Assembly: GCF_000974445.1 (NCBI RefSeq)
Contig: NZ_BBOJ01000018.1
Span: 124,001-188,000 of the forward strand
Origin: Lentzea aerocolonigenes
GTDB lineage: Bacteria; Actinomycetota; Actinomycetes; Mycobacteriales; Pseudonocardiaceae
Direction of reading: 5' to 3'
DNA length: 64,000 nt
The position numbers and the translations under genes were made by a program. Positions 26,396-34,837 of this stretch are shown here, one piece after another. Below the pieces are notes generated by a model. It worked only from the letters and a program-made list of their open reading frames with translations. It was not told the DNA's origin and did no database searches. Numbering within the stretch: the stretch's first letter is position 1; every line of letters begins with the position of its first letter.

Positions 26396-27252
26396 CAGTG
26401 GGCCTCGCGGGCTGCGGGGGAGGACGCCAGGTACGCGACGGCCTGCGACGTCGACCCTTCCTGTTTCGGGTGGTACGCCGGGTGGAAGTACCGCAGGAAC
26501 GCCCGGAAGATCTCCGACAACCGGGGCAGCAACCCGCGTCGCCCGGCCCGCATGACCTCACGCCAGGTCAAGCGGACTTTCGTGCTCTTGTCCGCGTGCA
26601 CCATGAACCGCGCGCCACGCACCCACAGCCAGAAGAGCACCGGCGCCACCAGCAACATCGTGCGCGCGCGACGCACGTACCGGCGGTCGAGGTGGCACAT
26701 CAGGTCGTACGCGACGCTGCGGTGCTCGACCTCCTCGGCCGCGTGCCAGCGCAGCAGGTCCAGCATCACCGGGTGGATGCCCGCCCGGTCGAGCGCGTCG
26801 GCGTTCAGCATCCAGTCGCCCAGGTACGCCGTGAAGTGCTCGACGGCGGCGACGATCGCGACCCGTTCGATCAGCTGCTCGCGTTGCCGCGCTTCGGTGA
26901 GGCCGGCGTTGGGTCCGAGGATCCGCTGGAAGACGTGCTCCATCTGCCGGGTGAACGGGCGCGGGTCCAGTCCGTTGGCGAGCAGGTGGTCGAGCACCTC
27001 GCTGTGCGCCTCGGCGTGCATCGCCTCCTGGCCGATGAACCCGAGCACGTCCTCGCGCAACGTGTCGTCGGAGATCAGCGGCACGGCCTGCTGGAACGTC
27101 CGCACGAACCAGCGTTCGCCCTCCGGCAGCAGCAGGTGCAGGACGTTCATGACGTGCGTGGTCACCGGCTCGTCCGGCACCCAGTGCATCGGCAGGGTCG
27201 ACCAGTCGAACTGCACGTCACGCGGCTGCAGAACGAGGTTGTCCGGCTCCAT
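26395..27252 (-). CDS. PF10118-family putative metal-dependent (di-iron-like) protein
   Basis: 285 residues from an ATG at 27252. FIGQEAMHAEAHSEVL and WHAAEEVEHRSVAYDLM are two E..(H) helix motifs typical of ferritin-like di-iron proteins, though the family is labelled metal-dependent hydrolase. Adjacent reductase and epoxide hydrolase/SDR genes favour an oxygenase or desaturase-like role on a hydrophobic substrate. It is the first gene of the operon, and its promoter region holds two operator-like palindromes. Confidence 0.85.
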   Translation of the reverse strand: MEPDNLVLQPRDVQFDWSTLPMHWVPDEPVTTHVMNVLHLLLPEGERWFVRTFQQAVPLISDDTLREDVLGFIGQEAMHAEAHSEVLDHLLANGLDPRPFTRQMEHVFQRILGPNAGLTEARQREQLIERVAIVAAVEHFTAYLGDWMLNADALDRAGIHPVMLDLLRWHAAEEVEHRSVAYDLMCHLDRRYVRRARTMLLVAPVLFWLWVRGARFMVHADKSTKVRLTWREVMRAGRRGLLPRLSEIFRAFLRYFHPAYHPKQEGSTSQAVAYLASSPAAREAH

Positions 27253-27284
27253 CGCGTACCTCCGCCGACCCTTGGCGCCAATTA

Positions 27285-27298
27285 CTACGGCACCGTAG
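27285..27298. promoter_or_regulatory. Operator-like palindrome 1 (TetR site)
   Basis: CTACGGCACCGTAG, with CTACGG and CCGTAG as inverted arms, between the divergent PF10118-type gene and the TetR gene. A second near-identical copy starts 25 bases on. Confidence 0.65.
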
Positions 27299-27309
27299 CT
27301 TTGTGAAAG

Positions 27310-27323
27310 CTACGCCACCGTAG
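27310..27323. promoter_or_regulatory. Operator-like palindrome 2 (TetR site)
   Basis: CTACGCCACCGTAG, 13 of 14 bases equal to palindrome 1 and 13 bases before the TetR GTG start. Paired sites spaced about 2.4 helical turns apart are usual for TetR autorepression. Confidence 0.65.
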
Positions 27324-27335
27324 CAATATGGTCCC

Positions 27336-27947
27336 GTGAACACAACGCGCCGGAAGTACGCCCGCCGCCTGCCCCCGGAGCAGCGCCGCGAGCAGCTGCT
27401 GGACGCCGCGCTGACCTTGATCCCGGCGGGCTTCGACACCGTGACGATGGAGGCGGTCGCCAAAGAAGCCCAGGTCACCAAGCCCGTGCTCTACGACCTC
27501 TTCGCGAACCGCGCCGAGTTGATCAGCGCCCTGCTCGAACGGGAAGCCGCCCGCGCCACCGAGCAGGTGATCGCCGCCCTGCCCACCGACTTCGCCACCC
27601 GCTCCCCGGACGACGCGTTCGCCGACGCCGTCCGCGTCTTCGTCAACGCCGTCGTGGAGGCCCCCGCCCGGTGGCGCCTGGTGCTCCTCCCGCCCGAGGG
27701 CACGCCCCGCGAGTTCCGGGCCCAGGTCGAACTGGTCCGCGCGGGCGTGCTGGCCCAGATCGAGGACCTGGCCGCACTCGGCCTGAAGGAACTGGGTGGC
27801 CTGGACGACCTCGACTCCGGCCTGCTGGGCCACGCGATGCTCGCTCTGGCCGAGATGTCCGGGCGCCTGGTGCTCACTGACCCGGAGAAGTTCACGCCCG
27901 ACCGTCTGGTGGCCTTCGTGACCCGGATCGCGCACGGCCTGCGCTGA
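27336..27947 (+). CDS. TetR family transcriptional regulator
   Basis: 203 residues from a GTG at 27336. The N-terminal helix-turn-helix covers about residues 16-62 (LIPAGFDTVTMEAVAKEAQ, TKPVLYDLFANRAEL). The C-terminal ligand-binding half is helical. Two CTACG-type palindromes just upstream are its probable operators; they control both this gene and the divergent di-iron, reductase and EphD-like operon. The inducer is unknown, possibly a lipid or hydrophobic compound. Confidence 0.92.
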   Translation: MNTTRRKYARRLPPEQRREQLLDAALTLIPAGFDTVTMEAVAKEAQVTKPVLYDLFANRAELISALLEREAARATEQVIAALPTDFATRSPDDAFADAVRVFVNAVVEAPARWRLVLLPPEGTPREFRAQVELVRAGVLAQIEDLAALGLKELGGLDDLDSGLLGHAMLALAEMSGRLVLTDPEKFTPDRLVAFVTRIAHGLR

Positions 27948-27951
27948 GCGC

Positions 27952-28566
27952 TCAGCGTGCCTTCCGGTAGATCAGGCGGATGTTCTGCGGTCCGGCGGCG
28001 GTGTGACGGCGTTCGAACAGCTCGTCCAGCACGGCCACGACAGGGCGACGCCGAGTCCGGGTGAACACCGGCCGCCAGAGGAACAGGACGAGCTCGCCGC
28101 CTGGTCGAAGCACCCGGTGCGCCTCGCGGATCGCTGCCAGGGGGTCTGGCATCTCCTCGAGGCTGTAGCCGTAGAACAGGGTGTCGGCGTGGTTGTCGGC
28201 CAACGGAAGTAAGCAACCGTCACCGGCCACGTAGGACATCCGGGCGCCGGGGGAGCCGTCCAGCCGGCGCTGCAGCGACCTCATGGCCGACGGCGAGGGA
28301 TCGAGGGCGACCAGGGTGCTGCCGGTGCCCAGGTGGTTCTTGAGCGCTGTGGTGTAGAAACCTCCTCCGCTGCCGACTTCCACGCAGACCGTCCCGGGGC
28401 GGCGGCTGATCACGCGCACGTCGTGCCGGGGCAGGTCCCAGCCGAGGATCATGCGCAGCACCGGGCTGCTGATCATCCGGTACAGGCCTGCGGGTGTGCG
28501 CCAGCCGCCGCCGACACCGGGCTGCGCGGGAGGTGTTGTGCCGGTGTGGACGTCGAGATCGGTCAT
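27952..28566 (-). CDS. Class I SAM-dependent methyltransferase (Methyltransf_11/25 type)
   Basis: 204 residues from an ATG at 28566 with GAGGAA upstream. VCVEVGSGGGFYTTAL is motif I for SAM binding, VALDPSPSAM motif II, and FYGYSLEEMPDPLAAIREAHRVLRPGG covers the post-I and III region of the ubiE-like family (only the AHRVLRPGG part is diagnostic). The start overlaps the stop of the MFS gene by four bases, so the two are coupled. The substrate is unknown, but pairing with a drug-type exporter suggests a small secondary metabolite. Confidence 0.88.
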   Translation of the reverse strand: MTDLDVHTGTTPPAQPGVGGGWRTPAGLYRMISSPVLRMILGWDLPRHDVRVISRRPGTVCVEVGSGGGFYTTALKNHLGTGSTLVALDPSPSAMRSLQRRLDGSPGARMSYVAGDGCLLPLADNHADTLFYGYSLEEMPDPLAAIREAHRVLRPGGELVLFLWRPVFTRTRRRPVVAVLDELFERRHTAAGPQNIRLIYRKAR

Positions 28567-30062
28567 CGTGGTTCCTCGGATTTCGGTAGCGCACGCGCGG
28601 CGGCGATCGTGGCCAGGACGAACAGGACGGCGCCGGCCACCAGCGCGGCCCGCGTGCCGGTCACGAACGCGGCGCGGGCGAGTTCGAGCAGCTGAGCGCT
28701 CGCTTCGGGTGGCAGTCCGGCAGCGGCGGCCGTGGCTTCGGTGAGGCCGTCGCGTGCTTGCGATGCCGTGCCCGGAAGACTGGCCGTGTAGATCAGGGTG
28801 GCCACGCTGCCCAGAACCGTGACGCCGAGCCCGGCGCCGAGCTCGTAGGCGGTCTCCTCGACAGCGGCCGCGGCACCTGCCTGCTCGGCGGGTGCCGCGG
28901 AGAGCAGGGCGTCGGAGGCCGCGGTGAGCGAAACCGAGACCCCGAACCCGGTCGCGGCCAGCACGGGCCCGAGCAGCCACAGGTTCTCCGTCACCGTCAG
29001 ACCCGCGGCGGCCGAGGCCAGAGCTGCCGCACCGACGACGAATCCGGCGACCGTTGCCCGCCGGTTCCCCCACCGCTGCAACAGCGGACCGGCGACGACG
29101 CTGCCGATGACCGCGGCGACCATGACGAACAGCAGCCGCAGCGCCGCCTGCATCGGCTGCAGTGCGAGCACGAGCTGGAGGTACTGGGCGAACAGCAGGC
29201 CGAGGCCGACCAGCGAGGTCATGACGAGCAGGACACTGCCGACCGCGACGCTGAACGCGCGGTTGCGGAACAGCGTCACGTCGAGGAGCGGCACGGGCAG
29301 TTCTCGTTGCCGCCGGACGAACGCGATGAGCAACAGGCACCCGAGCAGCCCCGCCACCGGCCCGAGCACGAACATCGTCCCGCCGTGCGGGGTCTGCTTG
29401 ATCGCGAAGGCCACCGCGACGACCCCCAGTGCGGCCAGCACCGCGCTGAGCACGTCCCACGGCCCGTCCGGAGGGTCTGCGGACTCTCGAATCAGCCAGT
29501 ACGTCAGCGGAATCGCCACGACCATCACCGGCACGTTGATCAGGAACGCGGCGTGCCAGGAGAACGTCTCCACCAGAAAACCGCCGAGCAGCGGCCCGAG
29601 CACCGCCCCGGAACCGGCGACCCCGCTCCAGATGCCGATCGCGACCTGACGTTCGGCTCGGTCAGGAAACGCCTGACGCAACAACGACAGCGTGGCCGGC
29701 ATGATCATCGCGCCGCCCGCGCCGAGCCCCGCCCGCGCGGCGATCATCACCGCGACACTCGGGGCCCACGCGCAGGCGAGCGAGGCCAGGCCGAACACCA
29801 CGTAGCCGAGCACCAGGATCCGGCGGCGGCCGTACCGGTCGCCGAGCGTGCCGAAGGCGAGCAGCAGAGGTGCCGCGACGAGCGAGTAGACCGCGATGAT
29901 CCACAGCTGGCTGGTGGCGGTGGGCCGCAGGTCCTGCGACAGCGCGGGCAGGGCCATGTGCAGCACGGTCGCGTCCACGGAGACCAGCAGCAGACTGGCG
30001 CACAGGATCGCGAGCACCACCCAGCGTCTGCCCGTCACGACCTCGGCAGAAGGAACGGTCAC
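28563..30062 (-). CDS. DHA2-family MFS multidrug efflux transporter (EmrB/QacA type)
   Basis: 499 residues with 14 predicted membrane segments. Motif A appears as LGDRYGRRRILVLG and motif C as GVAGSGAVLGPLLGGFL. LDATVLHMALPAL-like VDATVLHMALPAL in helix 1 is the DHA2 signature. It exports lipophilic compounds in exchange for protons. The GTG at 30062 follows GTGAGG at 8-base spacing. The 126 bases between this start and the next gene hold no gene. The coupled methyltransferase suggests a modify-and-export or resistance pair. Confidence 0.93.
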   Translation of the reverse strand: MTVPSAEVVTGRRWVVLAILCASLLLVSVDATVLHMALPALSQDLRPTATSQLWIIAVYSLVAAPLLLAFGTLGDRYGRRRILVLGYVVFGLASLACAWAPSVAVMIAARAGLGAGGAMIMPATLSLLRQAFPDRAERQVAIGIWSGVAGSGAVLGPLLGGFLVETFSWHAAFLINVPVMVVAIPLTYWLIRESADPPDGPWDVLSAVLAALGVVAVAFAIKQTPHGGTMFVLGPVAGLLGCLLLIAFVRRQRELPVPLLDVTLFRNRAFSVAVGSVLLVMTSLVGLGLLFAQYLQLVLALQPMQAALRLLFVMVAAVIGSVVAGPLLQRWGNRRATVAGFVVGAAALASAAAGLTVTENLWLLGPVLAATGFGVSVSLTAASDALLSAAPAEQAGAAAAVEETAYELGAGLGVTVLGSVATLIYTASLPGTASQARDGLTEATAAAAGLPPEASAQLLELARAAFVTGTRAALVAGAVLFVLATIAAARALPKSEEPR

Positions 30063-30188
30063 AACCCGGCCTCACGCCGACAGCGATGCACACGTCAACT
30101 CTGACCAATTCCGGTCCACGCCGCCTCATCCTCAAGGTGATCGTGAATCATTCTTTGGTCGTAGAGTCGCGCAGCCTGATGGCGGGGC

Positions 30189-31103
30189 TCACCCAGCTGA
30201 TCGGCTGGTTGCCCGGCTGTGCAACGCCATGCGGTCGCGCCGGCCTGCCCCGCCCCCGCGCAGCCGGCCGATCACGAGGAACCCGGAAGCGGCGAGCAGC
30301 AGGAACGCGGGCACGAGCAGCAACGCGTCGGGAGTGACCGGGGTGGCCGACCAGCCGCTGTCTCGCGCAGCGCCGTCGATCGTGACCCGCAGAACGCTCA
30401 GGTACGTCAGGTGCGTGGCGATGGACGTCCACAGCGAACCAGTGGTGATCCTCGCGGTCAGCAGGACCGCGCCGAAGATCGGGTACAGCACCGCGTAGGC
30501 GATCGGGTCCTCGCCCGCGGGTGCGAAGCCGGGCGGCGGCACGTTCTCGCCCAGCAGCGTGCCCACCCCCGCCTGCACGACGGACGAGGCGGCGCCGGCG
30601 AAGGTGAACAGCACAACCGTGGTGAGGAACGCCGTCCATCGGCGCAACGCCCGGGTGAGCGAGGTGTACACGTACCCGCGGAAGACCAGCTCCTCCGGGA
30701 ACGCCTCCAGCGCGACCGCGATCAGCGCGTTGACGACGAGGAACCGCACGAGTCTCGCCGGGTCCAGCTGCCCCCAGCTCAGCCAGCCCGCCCACGTGCC
30801 GGCGCCGAGGACGACCACCGCCGAGCCGCCGGTGACCAGCACTCCGAGCCCGAAAGCCCGTGCGCCCCCGCTGAAACCGAGATCGGCCAGCGGCAGCCGG
30901 TCGACCCGCCGGCGCAGCAGCACGATCAACGACACCGCGAGCACGAGACAGATCGCGGCGGCCAACGCCTGCCGCCCGAGACCGCTCAACCCGGTGCGGC
31001 TGTGCACGGCCTGCGCTGCGGCTCCGGCGGTGCCGAGCGCCACGGCCATCGCGCCACCACCCGCCACCGCTCGCCCGACGGCCAGAAGTCTGGACTGGTT
31101 CAC
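30189..31103 (-). CDS. CPBP family intramembrane metalloprotease
   Basis: 304 residues, about eight hydrophobic segments. EAFPEELVFRGYVY is the EExxxR motif of CPBP/Abi proteases, and the two further motifs are seen in FTFAGAAS and in SIATHLT, where His acts as a metal ligand. Members process membrane proteins or prenylated peptides, or give bacteriocin self-immunity. The ATG at 31103 follows GGGGGAA. It is divergent from a TetR gene, 65 bases apart. Confidence 0.87.
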   Translation of the reverse strand: MNQSRLLAVGRAVAGGGAMAVALGTAGAAAQAVHSRTGLSGLGRQALAAAICLVLAVSLIVLLRRRVDRLPLADLGFSGGARAFGLGVLVTGGSAVVVLGAGTWAGWLSWGQLDPARLVRFLVVNALIAVALEAFPEELVFRGYVYTSLTRALRRWTAFLTTVVLFTFAGAASSVVQAGVGTLLGENVPPPGFAPAGEDPIAYAVLYPIFGAVLLTARITTGSLWTSIATHLTYLSVLRVTIDGAARDSGWSATPVTPDALLLVPAFLLLAASGFLVIGRLRGGGAGRRDRMALHSRATSRSAG

Positions 31104-31132
31104 GTTTCCCCCTGGAGCCTTATTTCGGTCAA

Positions 31133-31140
31133 CTGTACAG
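31133..31140. promoter_or_regulatory. Short palindrome between CPBP and TetR genes
   Basis: CTGTACAG, a perfect 8-base palindrome in the 65-base divergent region, is a possible half or core of the TetR operator. Short and uncertain. Confidence 0.3.
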
Positions 31141-31168
31141 AAACGAGGCAGGAGTGTAGAAAGGTCGT

Positions 31169-31765
31169 GTGCCGAAGATCGTCGACCACGAGCAACGCCG
31201 CTGGGAGCTGGTCCGCGCGGTGTGGACGGTCATCCGCGAGCGAGGCGTCCAGGGCGCGTCCGTCCGCGCCGTCGCCCGTCAGGCCGGCTGGTCACCGAGC
31301 TCGGTCCAGTACTACTTCTCCACCCAGGCGGAGCTGCTGTTGTTCGCCCTAAAGGCGATCTCGGAAGCCGCCGATCTCCGCCTCGCCGCCCCGGATCTGC
31401 CGTCCGATCCCCGCGACCGCGCTCTGGCCCAGCTGGAACTGCTGCTCCCGACCGAACCGGACTCGTACGTCGCGACCGAGATCTGGGTGGCGTTCCTGTC
31501 CCTGGTGCGCATCGACTCCCAGGCCGGTGAGCTCAACACGGAGGCCCACACGCGGCTGACCCACCTGTGCCGCGAGCTGCTCGAAGCGATGGCCGCCGCC
31601 GGGCAGATCGCCCCGAGTGCCGACCTCGACCTCGAAACCCGCCTGTTGCAGGCGTTGTTCGACGGCATCGCCCTGCACGCGGTGACCGTGCCGGACCAGA
31701 TGCCGCCCACCCTCGTCCGGCGGCTGCTGGAACACCACCTGGCGCGGCTGCGCGTGTCGGGCTGA
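31169..31765 (+). CDS. TetR family transcriptional regulator
   Basis: 198 residues from a GTG at 31169. The helix-turn-helix lies at about residues 12-58 (RERGVQGASVRAVARQAG, SPSSVQYYFSTQAEL). The C-terminal domain resembles the TetR_C_6 type with conserved IWVAFLSLVR. It probably represses itself and the divergent CPBP protease gene. Confidence 0.92.
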   Translation: MPKIVDHEQRRWELVRAVWTVIRERGVQGASVRAVARQAGWSPSSVQYYFSTQAELLLFALKAISEAADLRLAAPDLPSDPRDRALAQLELLLPTEPDSYVATEIWVAFLSLVRIDSQAGELNTEAHTRLTHLCRELLEAMAAAGQIAPSADLDLETRLLQALFDGIALHAVTVPDQMPPTLVRRLLEHHLARLRVSG

Positions 31766-31787
31766 CAGCTCGCCGAGGTGAGGGGTT

Positions 31788-32735
31788 TCAAGCCCGGACG
31801 TGCGTGAGCAGCGCCAGTCCGGTCGGGTCGTAGCCGACCGACACGGGACGCCCCGGCAGGAGCGCGCGCACGGCGGGTTCGTCGCGTTCGATCACCTGCC
31901 AGTCCATCAGGTACTCGAGCGACCACCGGAACGGGTTGCCGGTCTTGGTGCTGGAGAAGTAGAACGTCCCGCCAGGACGGCACAGCCTGGTCAGCACGGC
32001 CTCCGTCAGCCGGACGGCCGCGCGGTCGTTCAAGTAGTCGTACAGGCCGTTGGCGAGCACCAGGTCGAACGGCCCGAGCTCGGCGAGGCGGGGGAGGGCG
32101 CGGAAGACGTTGCCGGGGACCGCGGTCGTGAAGTCGTTGAGCAGGCCGAGCCGCTTCTGCGCCAGCTCGAGCGCGTCCGGGTCGACGTCGGTGAGCACGA
32201 ACCTGTCGCCGGGCCGGACCGTGCCGGGCGGGATGTGCCGCAGGTCCGGGGCGGCACCGGAGGCGATCACCAGCACCGACCGCGGGCCGGAGCGCGGCGC
32301 CGTGAGGGCGTCGCTGATCAGCCGGGCCTGGTGCATCACCCGGTTGCGCAGCTGCTGGGTGATCGCCGAGTGCTGCAGGTTCGTCTCGACGTGCCAGCCG
32401 AGCGTGCCCGGCTGGGCGTTCACCGCCTGGGCCAGGACGTGCTCGACGAGCCGGAAGTCGCTGGGGTAGCCGCGGGCCCACTCCTGCTCGTCGCGCATGA
32501 AGGGCGACCGCGCGCACGCCGACCGCGCGGGCTGGACGATCGCGGCGATGTCCTCGTCCGGCACGCCCGCGAGCACGCTGGACCCGATCTGCGCGCCGAG
32601 GGTGCGGAAGCGGCCGCCGACCAGCATGTGCGCCGAGGGGTCGGCGAGGTTGAACTCCTTCTCACCGCGCAGGAAGCCGTCCACGGCGTCGCTGAGCCGG
32701 TGCAGGGCGTCGGTGCTTTGCGGGAGCACGGTCAT
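31788..32735 (-). CDS. Class I SAM-dependent methyltransferase-like protein
   Basis: 315 residues from the ATG at 32735, preceded by GAGGGAAG; a TTG at 32759 is less likely. The N-terminal helical domain (about 1-125) is followed by a Rossmann core: VLVIASGAAPDLRHI (motif I), FVLTDVDPDALELAQ (acidic loop) and FDLVLANGLYDYL. The later GGTFYFSSTKTGNPFRWSLEYLMDW segment resembles natural-product methyltransferases. Substrate unknown. Divergent from a 27-residue small ORF at 32907. Confidence 0.82.
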   Translation of the reverse strand: MTVLPQSTDALHRLSDAVDGFLRGEKEFNLADPSAHMLVGGRFRTLGAQIGSSVLAGVPDEDIAAIVQPARSACARSPFMRDEQEWARGYPSDFRLVEHVLAQAVNAQPGTLGWHVETNLQHSAITQQLRNRVMHQARLISDALTAPRSGPRSVLVIASGAAPDLRHIPPGTVRPGDRFVLTDVDPDALELAQKRLGLLNDFTTAVPGNVFRALPRLAELGPFDLVLANGLYDYLNDRAAVRLTEAVLTRLCRPGGTFYFSSTKTGNPFRWSLEYLMDWQVIERDEPAVRALLPGRPVSVGYDPTGLALLTHVRA

Positions 32736-32906
32736 CGGGCACTTCCCTCGCTGCGGCAACGGTTCCAGAGCCTGTCAGTCGACGCCGCCGCCCGACAGAG
32801 GCTTTCGGGTAATACGGGGAAAACCCTGCCGCGGTTCGGGGGTGGGCCTCGTGGTCGCACCGCGTGAGAAAGCGAACTCCGGACGTCACTCGAAAGGAGT
32901 TCGACG

Positions 32907-32990
32907 ATGACGGAGTGGCCCAACGAGCTCGCCTCGCGGGCCCTGGGCAGCTGGTACATCCGGCTGCTGTTCCCGCTGCCGTTCGCGTGA
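32907..32990 (+). CDS. Small ORF, 27-residue peptide
   Basis: ATG at 32907 preceded by AAAGGAG at a 7-base spacing, an ideal ribosome-binding site. The 27-residue product begins MTEWPNEL and ends LLFPLPFA; it is amphipathic with a hydrophobic tail. The stop codon at 32988 is two bases from the end of the convergent SGNH lipoprotein gene. It could be a leader peptide, a small membrane protein or a ribosomal peptide precursor paired with the divergent methyltransferase. No homologue is recognised. Confidence 0.5.
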   Translation: MTEWPNELASRALGSWYIRLLFPLPFA

Positions 32991-32992
32991 GT

Positions 32993-33817
32993 TCAGCGAC
33001 TCGCGGCGCTGACCGCGTCCGCGATCGCCTGGTGCCCGGCCGGAGTGGGGTGCACGTCGGTGTGGTCGCAGAAGTACGTGATCGTGCACACCTCCGCGAC
33101 CGAGGACGGGATCTGCCCGTACTTCGGGTCCTGCGTGAGCTCGGTCAGCGCTCCGTAACCGCCGGTCTTGCCGGTGATGTCGACGTACTTCGCACCGAAC
33201 TTCGCGTACTCGGCGGCGACCTGGTTGTTGAAGTCCTCGTACAACGTCACCGACGTGCGGGCCAGGTCCTCGCCGTTCGGGAACTCGGGATTCACCCACG
33301 CGCCGAGGAACACGTCCGGATAGGACAGTCCGACGATCTTCACGTCCGGCGCCGCCTCCCGGAACCTGGTGAGCGCGGTCGCGATGTTGGTCCGGGTGTC
33401 CGCGGCGACCCCGGCAGCGCACTCGGCCGGGTTCTCCGCCACCGCACACGGTTCCAGCAGGTCGTTGCTGCCGATGACCATCGTGATCAGGCCGACGTCA
33501 CCGGTGCGCAACGCCTCGACGGTCGCGTCGACCTGGGTCCTGCCCTCGGTCTCCGGCCCGCACGCGGGCTGGGAGAGCAGGTCGGCGGAGGTGGCGCCGT
33601 TGCAGGCGAAGTTGACCAGGTTCAGGCCCTCCTGCCTGGCCACGATCTGCGCGAAGCTCTCGCCGGTCCCTTCAGGACTCAGGCCCGTCGCGTAGGAGTC
33701 GCCGAGCGACACGTACGTCCGCAGCCCGGGCTGCGCGGCGACGGCGGGCTCGGGCAGAGGTGCCGAACACGCGGTGAGCGCCGTCAGCAACGCCACGACC
33801 AGGGCGAACCTCGGCAC
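32993..33817 (-). CDS. SGNH/GDSL-family hydrolase lipoprotein, copy 1
   Basis: 274 residues from a GTG at 33817 with GGAG upstream. A lipobox LTAC near residue 17 marks it as a surface lipoprotein. Motifs: GDSYATG (block I Ser), GAT (block II Gly), GSND (block III Asn) and DVHPTPAGH (block V Asp/His). It resembles secreted SGNH lipases and esterases of Streptomyces, with about six Cys for disulfides. Its neighbour at 33880-34722 is a tandem duplicate. Confidence 0.92.
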   Translation of the reverse strand: MPRFALVVALLTALTACSAPLPEPAVAAQPGLRTYVSLGDSYATGLSPEGTGESFAQIVARQEGLNLVNFACNGATSADLLSQPACGPETEGRTQVDATVEALRTGDVGLITMVIGSNDLLEPCAVAENPAECAAGVAADTRTNIATALTRFREAAPDVKIVGLSYPDVFLGAWVNPEFPNGEDLARTSVTLYEDFNNQVAAEYAKFGAKYVDITGKTGGYGALTELTQDPKYGQIPSSVAEVCTITYFCDHTDVHPTPAGHQAIADAVSAASR

Positions 33818-33879
33818 ACGCGCTCCTTCGTATCGGCAACCGATGGTCCGAGGTTACGCAACTGTCCGTGAGGGCCGCG

Positions 33880-34722
33880 TCAGCGGGCCGCGGCGGCGAC
33901 AGCGTCGGCGATCGCCTGGTGGCCCGCCGGCGTGGGGTGGACGTCGGTGCGGTCGCAGAAGTACGTGAGCGTGCACACCTTGGCGACCGAGGCCGGGATC
34001 TGGCCGTACTTCGGGTCCTGGGTCAGCTCGGTCAACGCGCTGTAGCCGCCGGTCGTGTTGGTGACGTCGGCGAACTTCGCGCCGAACTTCGCGTACTCGG
34101 CCGCGATCGTGCCGTTGAAGTCCTGGAACATCGTGACCGACAGCTGGGCGATGTTCTTGCCGTTGGGGAACGACGGGTTCACCCACGCGCCGAGGAACAC
34201 GTCCGGGTACGTCAGTCCGACGATCTTCACGTCCGGCGCGGCCTCGCGCAGCTTCGTGAGCGTGGCGGCGACGTTGGTCCTGATGCCGGCGACGGTCCTG
34301 GTGGCGCACTGCAACGGGTCCTGGGCGATCGCGCACGGTGCCAGGTCGTTGCCGCCGATCACCACGGTGACCAGGCCGTCCTTCTTGCCGCGCACCGCCT
34401 CGACGGCGGCGTCGAGCTGCGTCCTGCCCCCGGCGTCGGACCCGCACGCGGGCTTGGTGGCGAGGTCGGCGGACGTGGCGCCGTTGCACGCGAGGTTGAC
34501 GAGCTTCAGACCCGACTGCTTCGCCACGATCTGCGCGAAGCTCTCACCGGTGCCGCTCGGCCCGAAGCCCGTGGCGTACGAGTCGCCGATCGACACGTAG
34601 ACCTGCTGGGCGGGCGGCGGCGCGCTGCTGGGGGTGGGGACCGCCGGCCTGGACTCTGGCGAGGTCGAGGTGCACGCGGCCAGCGCCGACAGCAAGGCCA
34701 CGACCAGGACGAACCTCGGCAC
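33880..34722 (-). CDS. SGNH/GDSL-family hydrolase lipoprotein, copy 2
   Basis: 280 residues from a GTG at 34722. Lipobox LAAC near residue 17, then a Pro/Ser linker. Catalytic blocks GDSYATG, GAT, GGND and DVHPTPAGH are intact. It is very similar to copy 1 along its whole length (for example AAPDVKIVGL(S/T)YPDVFLGAW). Even the upstream regions resemble each other, both carrying CCGTGAGGG near the start, so the duplication included the promoter. Extracellular ester hydrolysis is likely. Confidence 0.92.
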   Translation of the reverse strand: MPRFVLVVALLSALAACTSTSPESRPAVPTPSSAPPPAQQVYVSIGDSYATGFGPSGTGESFAQIVAKQSGLKLVNLACNGATSADLATKPACGSDAGGRTQLDAAVEAVRGKKDGLVTVVIGGNDLAPCAIAQDPLQCATRTVAGIRTNVAATLTKLREAAPDVKIVGLTYPDVFLGAWVNPSFPNGKNIAQLSVTMFQDFNGTIAAEYAKFGAKFADVTNTTGGYSALTELTQDPKYGQIPASVAKVCTLTYFCDRTDVHPTPAGHQAIADAVAAAAR

Positions 34723-34837
34723 ACCTGCTCCTTTTGATCGGGAACCGATGTGCCGAGGCTACGAAACCGCCCGTGAGGGTCGTGTCAGCGGCGCCGGCTG
34801 CCCAGCGGCACGTCTGGTCCGCGGTTATCTTGCGGGC

